Of a DNA stretch of 64,000 bases, positions 35,530 through 44,686 are shown piece by piece (within the stretch, counting starts at the first letter, position 1; the number at the start of each line of letters is the position of its first letter). The DNA is from Pseudomonas sp. stari2. GTDB lineage: Bacteria > Pseudomonadota > Gammaproteobacteria > Pseudomonadales > Pseudomonadaceae. The translations under genes were made by a program, and so were the position numbers. A model generated the notes under the pieces. It was not told where the DNA came from and did not search any database. It was given only the letters and a program-made list of their open reading frames with translations. The stretch is taken from positions 918,501 through 982,500 of the forward strand of contig NZ_CP099760.1 of assembly GCF_040760005.1 (NCBI RefSeq), written 5' to 3'.

Positions 35530-36747
35530 GTGACCACCACTTCCCGCAATGCCCGGTTGATCATCACGGCCCGGCTGATTTCCGATTTCGGCGCGTTCCT
35601 CAACATGGTGGCGCTGGCCACTTATGTCTACCTGCTGAGCAACAGCGCCATGAGCGTGGGGATCTTCCTGGCCAGTCGCGTGGGCGGCGGGATTTTCGCC
35701 AGCCTGATCGGCACCGCGTTTTATCGTCGATGCAGCGGTCGCTGGCCGTTGATTGCCTTCGATCTGCTGCGCGCCGCTGTGCTCGGTTTATTGCTGATCG
35801 TGCCGGTCAGTCAGCAGGCGTTGTTGCTGCCGCTGATTGCGTTCGGTCTGGGTTTTGGCAATTCGATGTTCGCCATCGGCCTCAACAGCCAGTTGCCGCG
35901 ATTGATCGAACCGGCGCAGTTACTCAAGACCAATGCCTGGATCACCTCCGCCTCGTCCATGGCGATGGTCGGCGGCAGTCTGGTGTCCGGGGTGCTGGTC
36001 GCGGGGTTTGGTTTTGAAACTGTATTCGCGCTGAATGTGCTGACCTATCTATTGGCGGCAGTGTTGATCGCGCCGCTGCGGTTCAGCGCAACGGAGCCAG
36101 TGGCTGAATCCTGCGCTAAACAGGGGGAATGGTCGGCGTTGCTGCAGGGGTTGCGCAGCGCTCCGGTGGTGGCGGCGATGCTGGCGGTGACCATGGCTGA
36201 CACCCTCGGAAGCGCAGCGCACAACGTCGGATTTCCGATCATTTCCAAATTGCTGACGCCGGACTCGGCGAGCACCACGCTGGGCCTGATGCTTGCGGTG
36301 TGGGCCAGCGGCAAACTGCTGGGGGCGCGGATCGCCAGTCGCTTGAACGGCTCGGACAACATCAATCTGGAGCGCCGCTACTTCGGCGGCGTGTTGTTGA
36401 TGTCCTGCGGTTTCATCCTGATGTTCCAGCAGCACAGCGTCGTCGGTCTGTTGCTGTTTTCGCTGCCGGCCGGGTTAGGTGACGGGGTCTCGGAAGTCGG
36501 CCTGATGTCACGGCTGCAACGGGAGCCGGAGCCTTTGCGCCTGCCGATCTTCAGTTTCCTGACGCTGTTGCAGATGACCGGGTTCGGCGTCGGCATGCTG
36601 ATCGCCGCACCGTTCTATGAGTGGTGGGCGCCGGGGGCCGTGGTGTTGCTGTTCCACGGCATTCCCCTAGCCACTGTGCTGTCGATGAAAGCCCTGCTGC
36701 TCAGGCGCGAGCGGGTTGCGCGCAGCAGCCCGACGCCAGTTCCTTGA
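35530..36747 (+). CDS. MFS transporter of unknown substrate
   Basis: A 405-residue major facilitator protein with about twelve hydrophobic segments, beginning TTTSRNARLIITARLISDFGAFLNMVALATYVY after the initiator (split over residues 2-35). GTG at 35530 is preferred because AAGGA lies six bases upstream; a TTG two codons before is possible. Its 3' end overlaps cueR tail to tail by 47 bases. Exported or imported compound cannot be inferred. Confidence 0.85.
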   Translation: MTTTSRNARLIITARLISDFGAFLNMVALATYVYLLSNSAMSVGIFLASRVGGGIFASLIGTAFYRRCSGRWPLIAFDLLRAAVLGLLLIVPVSQQALLLPLIAFGLGFGNSMFAIGLNSQLPRLIEPAQLLKTNAWITSASSMAMVGGSLVSGVLVAGFGFETVFALNVLTYLLAAVLIAPLRFSATEPVAESCAKQGEWSALLQGLRSAPVVAAMLAVTMADTLGSAAHNVGFPIISKLLTPDSASTTLGLMLAVWASGKLLGARIASRLNGSDNINLERRYFGGVLLMSCGFILMFQQHSVVGLLLFSLPAGLGDGVSEVGLMSRLQREPEPLRLPIFSFLTLLQMTGFGVGMLIAAPFYEWWAPGAVVLLFHGIPLATVLSMKALLLRRERVARSSPTPVP

Positions 36748-37114
36748 GGATCGGGCAGTCCGGGCGGTGGTCGCCGTGGCAGTGTTCGACCAGATCCTGC
36801 AGGGTGTCGCGCAGTTCGCCGAGTTCGCGGATCTTTTGATTCAGCTCGTCGATGTGCTGGCGGGCCAGGGCCTTCACATCGGCGCTGGCGCGCTGGCGGT
36901 CCTGCCAGAGCGTCAGTAACTTGCCGACTTCCTCCAGCGAAAATCCCAGGTCCCGCGAGCGCTTGATGAACGCCAGCGTGTGCAGGTCATCGTCACCGTA
37001 GAGGCGATAGCCGCTGTCGGTGCGATGGGCAGCCTTGAGCAGGCCGATCGACTCGTAATACCGGATCATTTTCGCGCTCAGGCCACTGTGGCGGGCCGCT
37101 TGGCCGATGTTCAT
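36701..37114 (-). CDS. cueR: Copper-responsive MerR-family regulator CueR
   Basis: Cu(I)-sensing activator that untwists promoters with 19-bp spacers. The helix-turn-helix is [26 protein letters not shown] long dimerisation helix follows, and the metal loop [13 protein letters not shown] has the two cysteines (C112 and C120) typical of CueR. The 137-residue length is usual. It overlaps the copA stop by four bases (ATGA), so it is the second gene of copA-cueR and autoregulated through the copA promoter. Confidence 0.93.
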   Translation of the reverse strand: MNIGQAARHSGLSAKMIRYYESIGLLKAAHRTDSGYRLYGDDDLHTLAFIKRSRDLGFSLEEVGKLLTLWQDRQRASADVKALARQHIDELNQKIRELGELRDTLQDLVEHCHGDHRPDCPILKELASGCCAQPARA

Positions 37115-39504
37115 CGGTTGTCCTCCAGATCCTCGGGTTTCCAGGTTTTCAACAGTAGCGCATTGCTTACCACGCTGACGCTCGACAGGGCCATCGCCGC
37201 ACCGGCCAGCACCGGATTGAGAAAGCCGAACGCCGCCAGCGGAATGCCGATCAGGTTGTAGATGAAGGCCCAGAACAGGTTCTGGCGGATCTTCGCGTAA
37301 GTCTTGCGGCTGATTTCCAGCGCCGCGGGTACCAGTCGCGGATCGCCGCGCATCAGGGTGATACCGGCGGCGTGCATGGCCACGTCGGTGCCGCCGCCCA
37401 TGGCGATGCCGATATCGGCAGCGGCCAGCGCGGGGGCGTCGTTGATGCCGTCGCCGACCATGGCCACGACCCAGGTTTTTTTCAGCTCGGCGACGGTGGC
37501 GGCTTTTTCCGCCGGCAGCACTTCGGCGTGGACGTTTTCGATGCCCAGCGCTTCGGCGACGACGCGAGCGCTGCCACGGTTGTCGCCGGTCAGCAGGTGG
37601 CTGTGGATGTGCTGGGTCGCCAGTTGTTGCACCGCGTGCAGCGCGCCGGGCTTGAGGGTATCGCCGAAGGCGAAAAGACCGAGTACGCGTGGCTCGGGGC
37701 TTTGCTCGATCAGCCAGGACAGCGTGCGGCCTTCGGTTTCCCAGGCCTGGGCCGACTCGCTCAGGTTTCCGGCGTTCAGACCGCTTTCTTCCAGCAAGCG
37801 ACGGTTACCCAGCGCCAGGCGTCGGCCGTCGAGGCTGCCGGCGATGCCGCGACCGGTCAGGGACTGGCTGTCGCTCACATCCGGTACGTTCAGGCTACGT
37901 TCGGCACAGGCATCCAGCACCGCTTTGGCCAGCGGATGTTCGCTGCCGCGTTGCAGAGCGCCGGCCGCTGCCAGCAAGGCGTTTTCGTCACCGTCGATTG
38001 CACTGAAATGCGCAATGCGCGGCGTGCCGGAGGTCAGTGTTCCAGTCTTGTCGAACACCACGGCGCTGACTTCATGGGCGCGCTCCAGAGCTTCGGCGTC
38101 CTTGATCAAAATCCCGTGCCGCGCGGCCACGCCAGTGCCGGCCATGATTGCGGTCGGTGTCGCCAGGCCGAGGGCGCAGGGGCAGGCGATCACCAGCACC
38201 GCGACGGCGTTGATCAACGCCGTCTCCAGCGGCGCGCCGTATAGCCACCAGCCGATCAGCGTGGCCAGGGCCAGCAGCAGAACCGTCGGCACGAACACCT
38301 GACTGACTTTATCCACCAGTTTCTGGATCGGCGCCTTCGCGGCCTGTGCGTCTTCCACCAGACGAATGATCCGCGCCAGTACGCTTTCCGCACCGAGCGC
38401 CGTGGTCCTCACCAACAAACGGCCTTCGCCGTTGATTGCACCGCCGGTGACCTTGTCGCCCGGTTGCTTGGGCACCGGCAGGCTTTCGCCGCTGATCAAC
38501 GCTTCGTCGGCGTGGCTCTGGCCTTCCAGCACTTCGCCGTCCACCGGGAAACGTTCGCCGGGTTTGACCAATACCAGATCGCCGAGGCGCAGGGCACTGA
38601 TGGCGACGTCCTGTTCACGGCCTTCGATGACTTGAATCGCCCGCTCCGGCCGCAACGCCTCCAGGGCACGGATGGCGCTGGCGGTCTGGCGTTTGGCGCG
38701 GCTTTCCAGGTATTTGCCGAGCAGCACCAGCGCGATGACCACCGCCGAGGCCTCGAAATACAGATGCGGCATGCGCCCGGCAGCGGTCGCCCATTCATAG
38801 AGACTCAGGCCATAACCGGCGCTGGTGCCCAGCGCTACCAGCAAGTCCATGTTGCCGGCGCCGGCGCGCACGGCTTTCCAAGCAGCCACATAGAACCGCG
38901 CGCCGAAGATGAACTGCACCGGGGTCGCGAGGGCGAACTGCGCCCAGGCCGGCAGCATCCAGTGAATACCGAACGGTTGCAGCAGCATCGGCAGCACCAG
39001 CGGCAAGGCGAGGGCGATGGCGCAGATCAGCGCCCAGCGCTCATGATTCAGGCGTTGCTGGCGATTGTCAGATTGAGGGTGTTCAAGTTCGAAGAGGCTG
39101 GCCGAATAACCGGCCTTGCTCACCGCGGCGATCAGGGTTTGCGGGTTGACCGCGCCGAGCAGTTCAAGATGAGCGCGCTCATTGGCGAGGTTGACGCTGA
39201 CGCTTTTCACCCCCGCAACCTTGTTCAGGGCGCGTTCGACACGACCCACGCAGGACGCGCAGGTCATGCCGTCGATGTTCAATTCCACGGTGTGCTGCGG
39301 CACGCTGTAACCGGCGCGTTCGACTGCCTCCACCAGCGCCGGCAGGCTGTCGCCGGGGGCCTGCACCCTGGCCTGCTCGGTGGCGAGGTTGACACTGACG
39401 GCACTGGCGCCGCTGACTTTGCTCAGCGCCCGCTCGACACGGCCGGCGCAACTGGCGCAGGTCATGCCGCTGATGGGCAGATCAAACGTGATGGAATCGG
39501 ACAT
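37111..39504 (-). CDS. copA: Cu(I)-exporting P-type ATPase CopA
   Basis: P1B-type ATPase that pumps Cu(I) out of the cytoplasm. The 797-residue protein has two N-terminal metal-binding domains (GMTCASC at residues 13-19 and 79-85), eight membrane segments, the CPC motif in [13 protein letters not shown], phosphorylation site [10 protein letters not shown], the HP motif in SEHPLAKAV and hinge [13 protein letters not shown] CueR operator lies upstream. The next gene, cueR, is cotranscribed. Confidence 0.96.
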   Translation of the reverse strand: MSDSITFDLPISGMTCASCAGRVERALSKVSGASAVSVNLATEQARVQAPGDSLPALVEAVERAGYSVPQHTVELNIDGMTCASCVGRVERALNKVAGVKSVSVNLANERAHLELLGAVNPQTLIAAVSKAGYSASLFELEHPQSDNRQQRLNHERWALICAIALALPLVLPMLLQPFGIHWMLPAWAQFALATPVQFIFGARFYVAAWKAVRAGAGNMDLLVALGTSAGYGLSLYEWATAAGRMPHLYFEASAVVIALVLLGKYLESRAKRQTASAIRALEALRPERAIQVIEGREQDVAISALRLGDLVLVKPGERFPVDGEVLEGQSHADEALISGESLPVPKQPGDKVTGGAINGEGRLLVRTTALGAESVLARIIRLVEDAQAAKAPIQKLVDKVSQVFVPTVLLLALATLIGWWLYGAPLETALINAVAVLVIACPCALGLATPTAIMAGTGVAARHGILIKDAEALERAHEVSAVVFDKTGTLTSGTPRIAHFSAIDGDENALLAAAGALQRGSEHPLAKAVLDACAERSLNVPDVSDSQSLTGRGIAGSLDGRRLALGNRRLLEESGLNAGNLSESAQAWETEGRTLSWLIEQSPEPRVLGLFAFGDTLKPGALHAVQQLATQHIHSHLLTGDNRGSARVVAEALGIENVHAEVLPAEKAATVAELKKTWVVAMVGDGINDAPALAAADIGIAMGGGTDVAMHAAGITLMRGDPRLVPAALEISRKTYAKIRQNLFWAFIYNLIGIPLAAFGFLNPVLAGAAMALSSVSVVSNALLLKTWKPEDLEDNR

Positions 39505-39540
39505 CGGTCGTACTCCCTGTAGTGGATGCCTACAGGATCA

Positions 39541-39564
39541 ACCTTGCCATGCTGGCAAGGTCAA
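39541..39564 (-). promoter_or_regulatory. CueR operator/promoter of copA
   Basis: Near-perfect palindrome ACCTTGCCA-TGC-TGGCAAGGT (39541-39561). On the minus strand TTGACC (39564-39559) is the minus-35, and a 19-base spacer places the minus-10 at 39539-39534. This is the standard MerR-family layout. Confidence 0.88.
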
Positions 39565-39595
39565 GCGCCAGATTCCGCCGCCCGATCCGGGTAAG

Positions 39596-39979
39596 TCAAT
39601 AACCGAGGTCGGTGCGCTTGAGGTACATGCCTTCCGCATTCATCGCGATGCGGAATTTCAGGATGTCGCCGGCATGCAGTTTGATCTCCTGCGAGCCCGG
39701 CGCGAGCATGCCCGGGTTGCAACCCGGCATTTGCCCTGGCAGCAGTTTCAGGCGCAGCGAGACATTGCCCGGCGGCAGGTTGAACGAAGTGCTTTGTTCC
39801 TGGAACAGTCGCGCCGACAGTTGATCCTGGATGTACACGCCGATTTCGCACGAGGTCGCGACTTCCAGGCGCTCGCGGGAAATGATCAGCACCCCGTAAT
39901 CTTCTCCGGCGGCATGCACCGAAGGGATCGCGGCAAAGAGGCTGAGAAAGCCAAACAGGCTGAAAGCTGACCAGCGCAT
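39596..39979 (-). CDS. Exported protein of unknown function in the copper locus
   Basis: A 127-residue secreted protein. Signal peptide MRWSAFSLFGFLSLFAAIPSVHA is followed by a compact beta-rich domain with two well-separated cysteines (TSCEIGVYI and PGCNPGM), possibly a disulfide. AGGAG eight bases before the ATG at 39979 fixes the start. No family is recognised. It stands between copA and copZ and is divergent from copZ. A role in periplasmic copper handling is only suggested by location. Confidence 0.7.
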   Translation of the reverse strand: MRWSAFSLFGFLSLFAAIPSVHAAGEDYGVLIISRERLEVATSCEIGVYIQDQLSARLFQEQSTSFNLPPGNVSLRLKLLPGQMPGCNPGMLAPGSQEIKLHAGDILKFRIAMNAEGMYLKRTDLGY

Positions 39980-40066
39980 GGCTGAATCTCCTGAATTCAT
40001 GTCATTGATGCACGCAGCTTGGCCGAGCGCGGCGCCGATTGCCAGCCCGGCAGTTTTTTGCAGAAC

Positions 40067-40097
40067 TTGACCTTGCCATCGTGGCAAGCTCGAAACT
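40067..40097 (+). promoter_or_regulatory. CueR operator/promoter of copZ
   Basis: TTGACC (40067-40072), palindromic CTTGCCA-TCG-TGGCAAG (40072-40088), and a 19-base spacer to GAAACT (40092-40097). It matches the copA operator in layout and nearly in sequence. Confidence 0.85.
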
Positions 40098-40127
40098 GCC
40101 GGCAACCTCACTCAAAGGAGTCATTCC

Positions 40128-40325
40128 ATGCAAGTGTTCACTGTTGAAGGCATGTCCTGCGGTCACTGTGTCAAAGCCGTCACCCAGGCGGTGCAGAGCA
40201 AGGATCCGGCCGCCAGCGTGCGGGTCGATCTGGCAGCGAAGGAAGTCGGCGTCGAAAGTGCGTTGAGCGCCGAGCAAGTGATCGAGGCGATCAGCGAAGA
40301 AGGTTATGCCATCAAACTCGCCTGA
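40128..40325 (+). CDS. copZ: Copper chaperone CopZ
   Basis: A 65-residue heavy-metal-associated domain (MQVFTVEGMSCGHCVKAVTQ) with the Cu(I)-binding MSCGHC motif. It passes Cu(I) to CopA. AAAGGAG precedes the ATG, and a CueR operator lies about 40 bases upstream, so it is coregulated with copA-cueR. Confidence 0.93.
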   Translation: MQVFTVEGMSCGHCVKAVTQAVQSKDPAASVRVDLAAKEVGVESALSAEQVIEAISEEGYAIKLA

Positions 40326-40442
40326 TCTTTTTAATAGTTAGCGAGCTACCGGATTGTTCAAGGTGTCCTCGCGCGGCTAGACTGTCGGGCTGCATAGTCA
40401 GTCCGACTGCCCAACCCAACCGCCGCCCGAACTGGACGCCTG

Positions 40443-41645
40443 ATGAACTTCCGTACCCTTCTGATTCTCGGTGCCTTGACCGCATTCGGTCCGTTGGCAA
40501 TCGATTTCTATCTTCCCGCCTTTCCAACCATGGCGCTGGCGTTCGGCACGGATGAGAAACACGTCCAGCTGACGCTGTCGGCTTACTTTTTCGGCCTGTC
40601 CATCGGCCAACTGGCTTACGGGCCTTTGGCGGATCGCTTCGGTCGGCGGATTCCGCTGCTCATTGGTCTGACGCTGTTCACGCTGGCGTCGGTGGCCTGC
40701 GCCTACGCGCCGAATCTGGAATGGCTGATCGGTGCGCGGCTCGTGCAGGCACTGGGCGGATGCGCGGGGATGGTGATTTCCCGGGCGGTGGTCGCTGACA
40801 AATGCGACGCTGTGGGTTCGGCTAAAGTCTTTTCGCAACTGATGCTGGTAATGGGGCTGGCACCGATTCTGGCGCCAATGCTCGGCGGCCTGCTGGTGAA
40901 CACGACGGGTTGGCAGTCGATCTTCCTGGTGCTGACCGGGTTCAGTGCCCTGGCCGGCCTGGCGGTGGCCCTCGGCCTGCCGGAAAGTCTGCCGGCCCAT
41001 GTTCCGCGCCAGCCACTGTCCGGTGCACTGCGTCAGTACGGTCGACTGCTGACCGACCCGGTTTACATGGGCCATGCCCTGACCGGCGGCATCGCCATCG
41101 CCGGGATGTTTGCCTACATTGCCGGCTCGCCGTTCATTTTCATCAAGCTGTATGGCGTACCCGCCGAGCATTTCGGCTGGCTGTTCGGTACCAACGCCGC
41201 AGGGTTCATTCTGGTGGCGCAGGTCAATGCGCGATTGTTGGCCAAGCGCGGCCCGGCGTTTCTACTGTCACGGGCGGTCTGGGTTTATTTCGGCGCCGGA
41301 CTGACGCTGCTCGGGGTCAGCGCCCTGCACACCGAGGCACTGTGGCCGCTGCTGATTCCATTGTTCATTTGCGTGGCGAGTCTTGGTTGCATCAGCCCCA
41401 ATGCGGCGGCGAGTGCGATGAACGGGCAGGGCGCTCGCGCCGGCAGTGCGTCAGCATTGCTCGGCAGCATGCAGTTCAGCGTCGCCGCCGGGGCTTCGGC
41501 GCTGGTGGGGGTTTTGCACGATGGCACAGCCGTGCCGATGGCCATGGTCATCAGCCTGTGCGGTCTGTTGGTGGTCAGCACGGCGATGCTCACCCGGCGC
41601 ATACAGAATGCCCGGGCGCTGGCAAAGGCGCAGGCCGAAGTCTGA
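40443..41645 (+). CDS. Bcr/CflA-family multidrug MFS exporter
   Basis: A 400-residue drug:H+ antiporter with twelve predicted helices. FGPLAIDFYLPAFPTM is the motif at the first helix of the Bcr/CflA group. Motif A is GPLADRFGRRIPLL, and motif C-type glycine residues lie in LAPILAPMLGGLL. It stands alone downstream of copZ, 117 bases away. Substrates cannot be deduced. Confidence 0.9.
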   Translation: MNFRTLLILGALTAFGPLAIDFYLPAFPTMALAFGTDEKHVQLTLSAYFFGLSIGQLAYGPLADRFGRRIPLLIGLTLFTLASVACAYAPNLEWLIGARLVQALGGCAGMVISRAVVADKCDAVGSAKVFSQLMLVMGLAPILAPMLGGLLVNTTGWQSIFLVLTGFSALAGLAVALGLPESLPAHVPRQPLSGALRQYGRLLTDPVYMGHALTGGIAIAGMFAYIAGSPFIFIKLYGVPAEHFGWLFGTNAAGFILVAQVNARLLAKRGPAFLLSRAVWVYFGAGLTLLGVSALHTEALWPLLIPLFICVASLGCISPNAAASAMNGQGARAGSASALLGSMQFSVAAGASALVGVLHDGTAVPMAMVISLCGLLVVSTAMLTRRIQNARALAKAQAEV

Positions 41646-41655
41646 ACGGAAGAAC

Positions 41656-41829
41656 TCAGCCGACAGCGCGTTGCTGGCCGAGGTCGGGAATCTGATGGGG
41701 CGCGTAGATACGCGCTTCTAGGGTGCGGGTGAAGGCCCGAGCTTCGGCCTCACTGCGGAATGTCACGGCGTGCTGGTCGAGACGAACTTGCCACTGGGAC
41801 TTTGCCACTTCTTTTATCAGGATCTTCAT
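41656..41829 (-). CDS. Small conserved-type protein of unknown function
   Basis: A 57-residue basic protein, MKILIKEVAKSQWQVRLDQH. GGGAGG lies six bases before the ATG at 41829. The pattern of short strands then a helix (FRSEAEARAFTRTLEARI) resembles small DUF2188-like proteins, but this is not certain. It ends tail to tail with the Bcr-type exporter, 10 bases away. Confidence 0.6.
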   Translation of the reverse strand: MKILIKEVAKSQWQVRLDQHAVTFRSEAEARAFTRTLEARIYAPHQIPDLGQQRAVG

Positions 41830-41911
41830 TGCTGACCTCCCGGACGTAAAAGATTGCATCGCAGAGGTTTCGATTGTAGACCCGAATACGATCGCAATTG
41901 TGACAAGGGTC

Positions 41912-41986
41912 AAGCATCTGACTGACGGCAAAAAGCGACCGCAGCCCCCGCGTCAGATGCTTTTGGCACTGGCGAAGGCTGCGGTC
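41912..41986. repeat. Two interlocked inverted repeats (REP-like)
   Basis: AAGCATCTGAC (41912-41922) pairs with GTCAGATGCTT (41952-41962). GACCGCAGCC (41937-41946) pairs with GGCTGCGGTC (41977-41986). The arms alternate, giving a pseudoknot-like order. The second pair resembles the GCAGCC palindromes of P. fluorescens intergenic repeats. It may also end the oxidoreductase transcript arriving on the minus strand. Confidence 0.6.
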
Positions 41987-41995
41987 TCCCAGGTT

Positions 41996-43009
41996 TTAGA
42001 AACTTTCTAAAACAATTTTCCCCTTGGCCTTGCCGCTTTCCAGCAATTCATGGGCACGGCGCAGATTGCTCGCGTTGATCTTGCCGAAGTGCTCGCCCAC
42101 CGTGGTCTTCAACGTCCCTGCATCGATCAGGTCGGCCACCCGGTTGAGCAATTTGTGCTGCTCGATCATGTCTGGCGTTTCGAACAGCGAGCGGGTGTAC
42201 ATGAACTCCCAGTGCAGCGACAGGCTCTTGCGCTTGAGTTTGGTCACGTCCAGCGCCTTCGGATCATCGATCAGTGCCAGTTTTCCTTGCGGCGCCAGTG
42301 CCTCGACCAGTTGGTCCAGGTGCTGGTCGGTCTGAGTCAGGCTTGCGACGTGGGTCACATGGTCGAGGCCGGCGCGTTTCAGTTCATCGCTCAACGGCTG
42401 ACTGTGATCGATCACCACATCGGCGCCCAGCTCGCTTACCCAGTCGCGGGTTTGTGGGCGAGAAGCGGTGCCGATCACTTTGAGTCCGGTCAACTGGCTG
42501 GCCAGTTGAGTGAGAATCGAGCCCACGCCGCCGGCCGCGCCGACGATCAGCAGACTCTGACCTTCGTCGATGTTGCCTTCGCGAATCTGCAGGCGTTCGA
42601 ACAACAGCTCCCACGCCGTAATGGCAGTCAGCGGCAGGGCGGCGGCCTCGGCGAAACCGAGGGTTTTCGGCATATGACCGACGATCCGTTCATCCACCAC
42701 GTGCAGTTCACTGTTGCCGCCGGCCCGGGCGATGGAGCCGGCGTAGAACACCTTGTCGCCCGCCTTGAACAGCGTCACTTCACTGCCGACCGACTTGACC
42801 ACGCCGGCCACATCCCAGCCCAGCACTTTGGCGGCGCCGCCTTCTGGCGCGACGTTCTGGCGAACCTTGGTGTCGACCGGGTTGACCGAAATCGCTTTGA
42901 CTTCCACCAGCAGGTCGCGCGGGCCGGCCACCGGCTCCGGGAGTTCGATGTCTTGCAGGGATTTTTCGTCGCTGATCGGCAGGGATGCGTAATAGGCGAT
43001 GGCTTTCAT
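41996..43009 (-). CDS. Zinc-type alcohol dehydrogenase-like quinone oxidoreductase
   Basis: A 337-residue medium-chain dehydrogenase/reductase of the quinone reductase/zinc-binding group. The N-terminal GroES-like domain shows VKAISVNPVDTKVRQN and LGWDVAGVV. The NADPH-binding Rossmann motif is LIVGAAGGVGSILTQLA. The structural zinc cysteine cluster is absent, as in quinone reductases. It follows the monooxygenase gene by 32 bases on the same strand and is probably coregulated with it by the divergent LysR gene. Confidence 0.9.
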   Translation of the reverse strand: MKAIAYYASLPISDEKSLQDIELPEPVAGPRDLLVEVKAISVNPVDTKVRQNVAPEGGAAKVLGWDVAGVVKSVGSEVTLFKAGDKVFYAGSIARAGGNSELHVVDERIVGHMPKTLGFAEAAALPLTAITAWELLFERLQIREGNIDEGQSLLIVGAAGGVGSILTQLASQLTGLKVIGTASRPQTRDWVSELGADVVIDHSQPLSDELKRAGLDHVTHVASLTQTDQHLDQLVEALAPQGKLALIDDPKALDVTKLKRKSLSLHWEFMYTRSLFETPDMIEQHKLLNRVADLIDAGTLKTTVGEHFGKINASNLRRAHELLESGKAKGKIVLESF

Positions 43010-43041
43010 GGATGACTCCGAAAGGTGCTTGAAGGAATGAT

Positions 43042-43335
43042 TCAGGCGATGGCGCGCAGACGCTTGAGCTCGAAGTGTTCGAGGAACGCCTCGGCCTTGC
43101 TGCGGAAATGCTGGATATGTGCACTGTCGTCGTGGGCCTGCAAGGCTTTGTCACTGGCCCACTGCTCGATCATGTAGAAGGCCAGCGGGTTGGCCAGGTC
43201 CTGGTGCAGGTCGTATTGGCCGCAACCGGCTTCGGCGCGGGTCGGTTCGATCAGTGCGCGCAGGTGCTGTTCGAGGGCGTCCTGCTGGCCAGGTTTGGCA
43301 ATCAGGGTGGCGATGGCTGTGAATGGCTGGGACAT
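43042..43335 (-). CDS. Antibiotic biosynthesis monooxygenase-domain protein (quinol monooxygenase)
   Basis: A 97-residue single ABM domain, similar to YgiN: ATLIAKPGQQDALEQHLRAL, CGQYDLHQDLANP and FYMIEQWASDKALQAH. Such proteins act as cofactor-free monooxygenases on quinols. It is upstream of and cotranscribed with the quinone oxidoreductase gene, so a quinone redox-cycling or detoxification role is likely. AGGA-like GGAGAT precedes the ATG. Confidence 0.88.
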   Translation of the reverse strand: MSQPFTAIATLIAKPGQQDALEQHLRALIEPTRAEAGCGQYDLHQDLANPLAFYMIEQWASDKALQAHDDSAHIQHFRSKAEAFLEHFELKRLRAIA

Positions 43336-43451
43336 ATTGATCTCCGGAACGGGATGAATTCGATGGGAGGCATGATTGGCTATTTCTACGCGAGATAAAA
43401 CCGGCTAAAAGAGCAGTCTCTTTCATTTTTTTTTTGATAATCGAGGCTGAA

Positions 43452-44381
43452 ATGCTGCGTTTCGATGACTTGCAGTTGTTTGTCCGGGCGGCGGATCTGG
43501 GCAGCCTGTCGGCCGCTGCACGGATGATGGACATGTCCGCCGCCGTGGCCAGCGCGGCGCTCAAGCGTATCGAACAACAACTCGGGGCACGACTGCTGGC
43601 ACGCTCCACCCGTAGTTTGCGCCTGACCTCCGAGGGCGAAGGCTTCCTCGAATATGCCCGGGCGGCGTTGAGCAACCTGGATGAAGGCCGCCGTCTGTTG
43701 GCCAGCGGTCAGGATCAGGTCAGCGGAATTCTGCAGTTGTCTGCCCCCTCGGATTTCGGCCGCAACCTGCTGTTGCCGTGGCTTGATGAGTTTCAGCGTG
43801 AACACCCGAAACTGACCGTGCGTCTGCTGCTCGGCGACCGCATCGCCGACCTGTTTCACCAGCCGGTGGATATAGCCCTGCGTTATGGAGAACCGGAAGA
43901 CTCCAGCCTGGTCGCGCTACCCATCGCCGCGCAGAACCGGCGGGTGCTTTGCGCCTCTCCCGGCTATCTGGCGAAGCATGGTGAGCCGACTCAACTCGAA
44001 CAGCTCGCACAGCACAATTGCCTGTTGTACATGCTGGGCAGTCGGGTGCATGACCACTGGAGTTTCCATGACGGCAAACGTGAAGTCGGCCTGACGGTCA
44101 GTGGCGACCGCTTCAGCGATGACGCCGACGTGGTGCGTTTATGGGCCGTCGCGGGGGCGGGTATCGCTTACAAGTCCTGGCTGGATGTGGCTGATGATGT
44201 ACTCGCCGGGCGACTGAAAGTACTGCTGCCAGGGTTGCTTTGCGAGCGGGCTCCGCTGAATCTGCTGTGCGCCCATCGCGCTCAATTGAGTAAGCCGGTG
44301 AACCTTCTGAGGGATATGCTCGCCAGCCGATGCGCCGAATTGAGTAGCCGATTTCCCGTTTTTTCGCAGGTTGATCATTAG
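43452..44381 (+). CDS. LysR-family transcriptional regulator
   Basis: A 309-residue LysR regulator with HTH LQLFVRAADLGSLSAAARMM and a periplasmic-binding-like effector domain (LPWLDEFQREHPKLTVRLLLGDRIADL, split). It is of the CrgA/AaeR-like branch. The ATG at 43452 has GAGG five bases upstream. It is divergent from the monooxygenase/oxidoreductase pair across 116 bases, so it probably controls that pair and itself, with a quinone or redox-active compound as the likely signal (inference). Confidence 0.92.
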   Translation: MLRFDDLQLFVRAADLGSLSAAARMMDMSAAVASAALKRIEQQLGARLLARSTRSLRLTSEGEGFLEYARAALSNLDEGRRLLASGQDQVSGILQLSAPSDFGRNLLLPWLDEFQREHPKLTVRLLLGDRIADLFHQPVDIALRYGEPEDSSLVALPIAAQNRRVLCASPGYLAKHGEPTQLEQLAQHNCLLYMLGSRVHDHWSFHDGKREVGLTVSGDRFSDDADVVRLWAVAGAGIAYKSWLDVADDVLAGRLKVLLPGLLCERAPLNLLCAHRAQLSKPVNLLRDMLASRCAELSSRFPVFSQVDH

Positions 44382-44686
44382 TCGCAGGTAAATAGCGAAA
44401 TTTCTGTCAGGAACAATCACCAGCTATACCCGCTCCGGCGCAGGACGCCGCGAGCAACCCGCTTATACTAGCGACCGCCTGAAGCCTGTACCGACACGCA
44501 CGACAGGCACGATCAGACTGACACTTGGCGGGTAGCGGTGAAGGTCACGTCAAGTACTGCGAATGTCGGGTGGCAGTGAGTTGCCTTGCCTTGGATCAAG
44601 GCGTTTTGCGCGGCTTGGCCGACGACTGATTACTGGTCAAGATGTCTCTGAGCAGTAGACGATACGATTCAACAGGGAGTGAATAC
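44382..44686. other. Intergenic region before the ArsR-like gene
   Basis: 305 bases without a gene. Only a short palindrome CCTTG-GAT-CAAGG (44589-44601) was seen; it lies about 90 bases before the regulator gene and could be an operator. No terminator or repeat element was identified. Confidence 0.4.

Noticed and set aside
41723..42010. Plus-strand 95-codon frame
   Set aside because: It overlaps the small 57-residue gene and the palindromic repeats, has no ribosome site, and shows no protein-like pattern.
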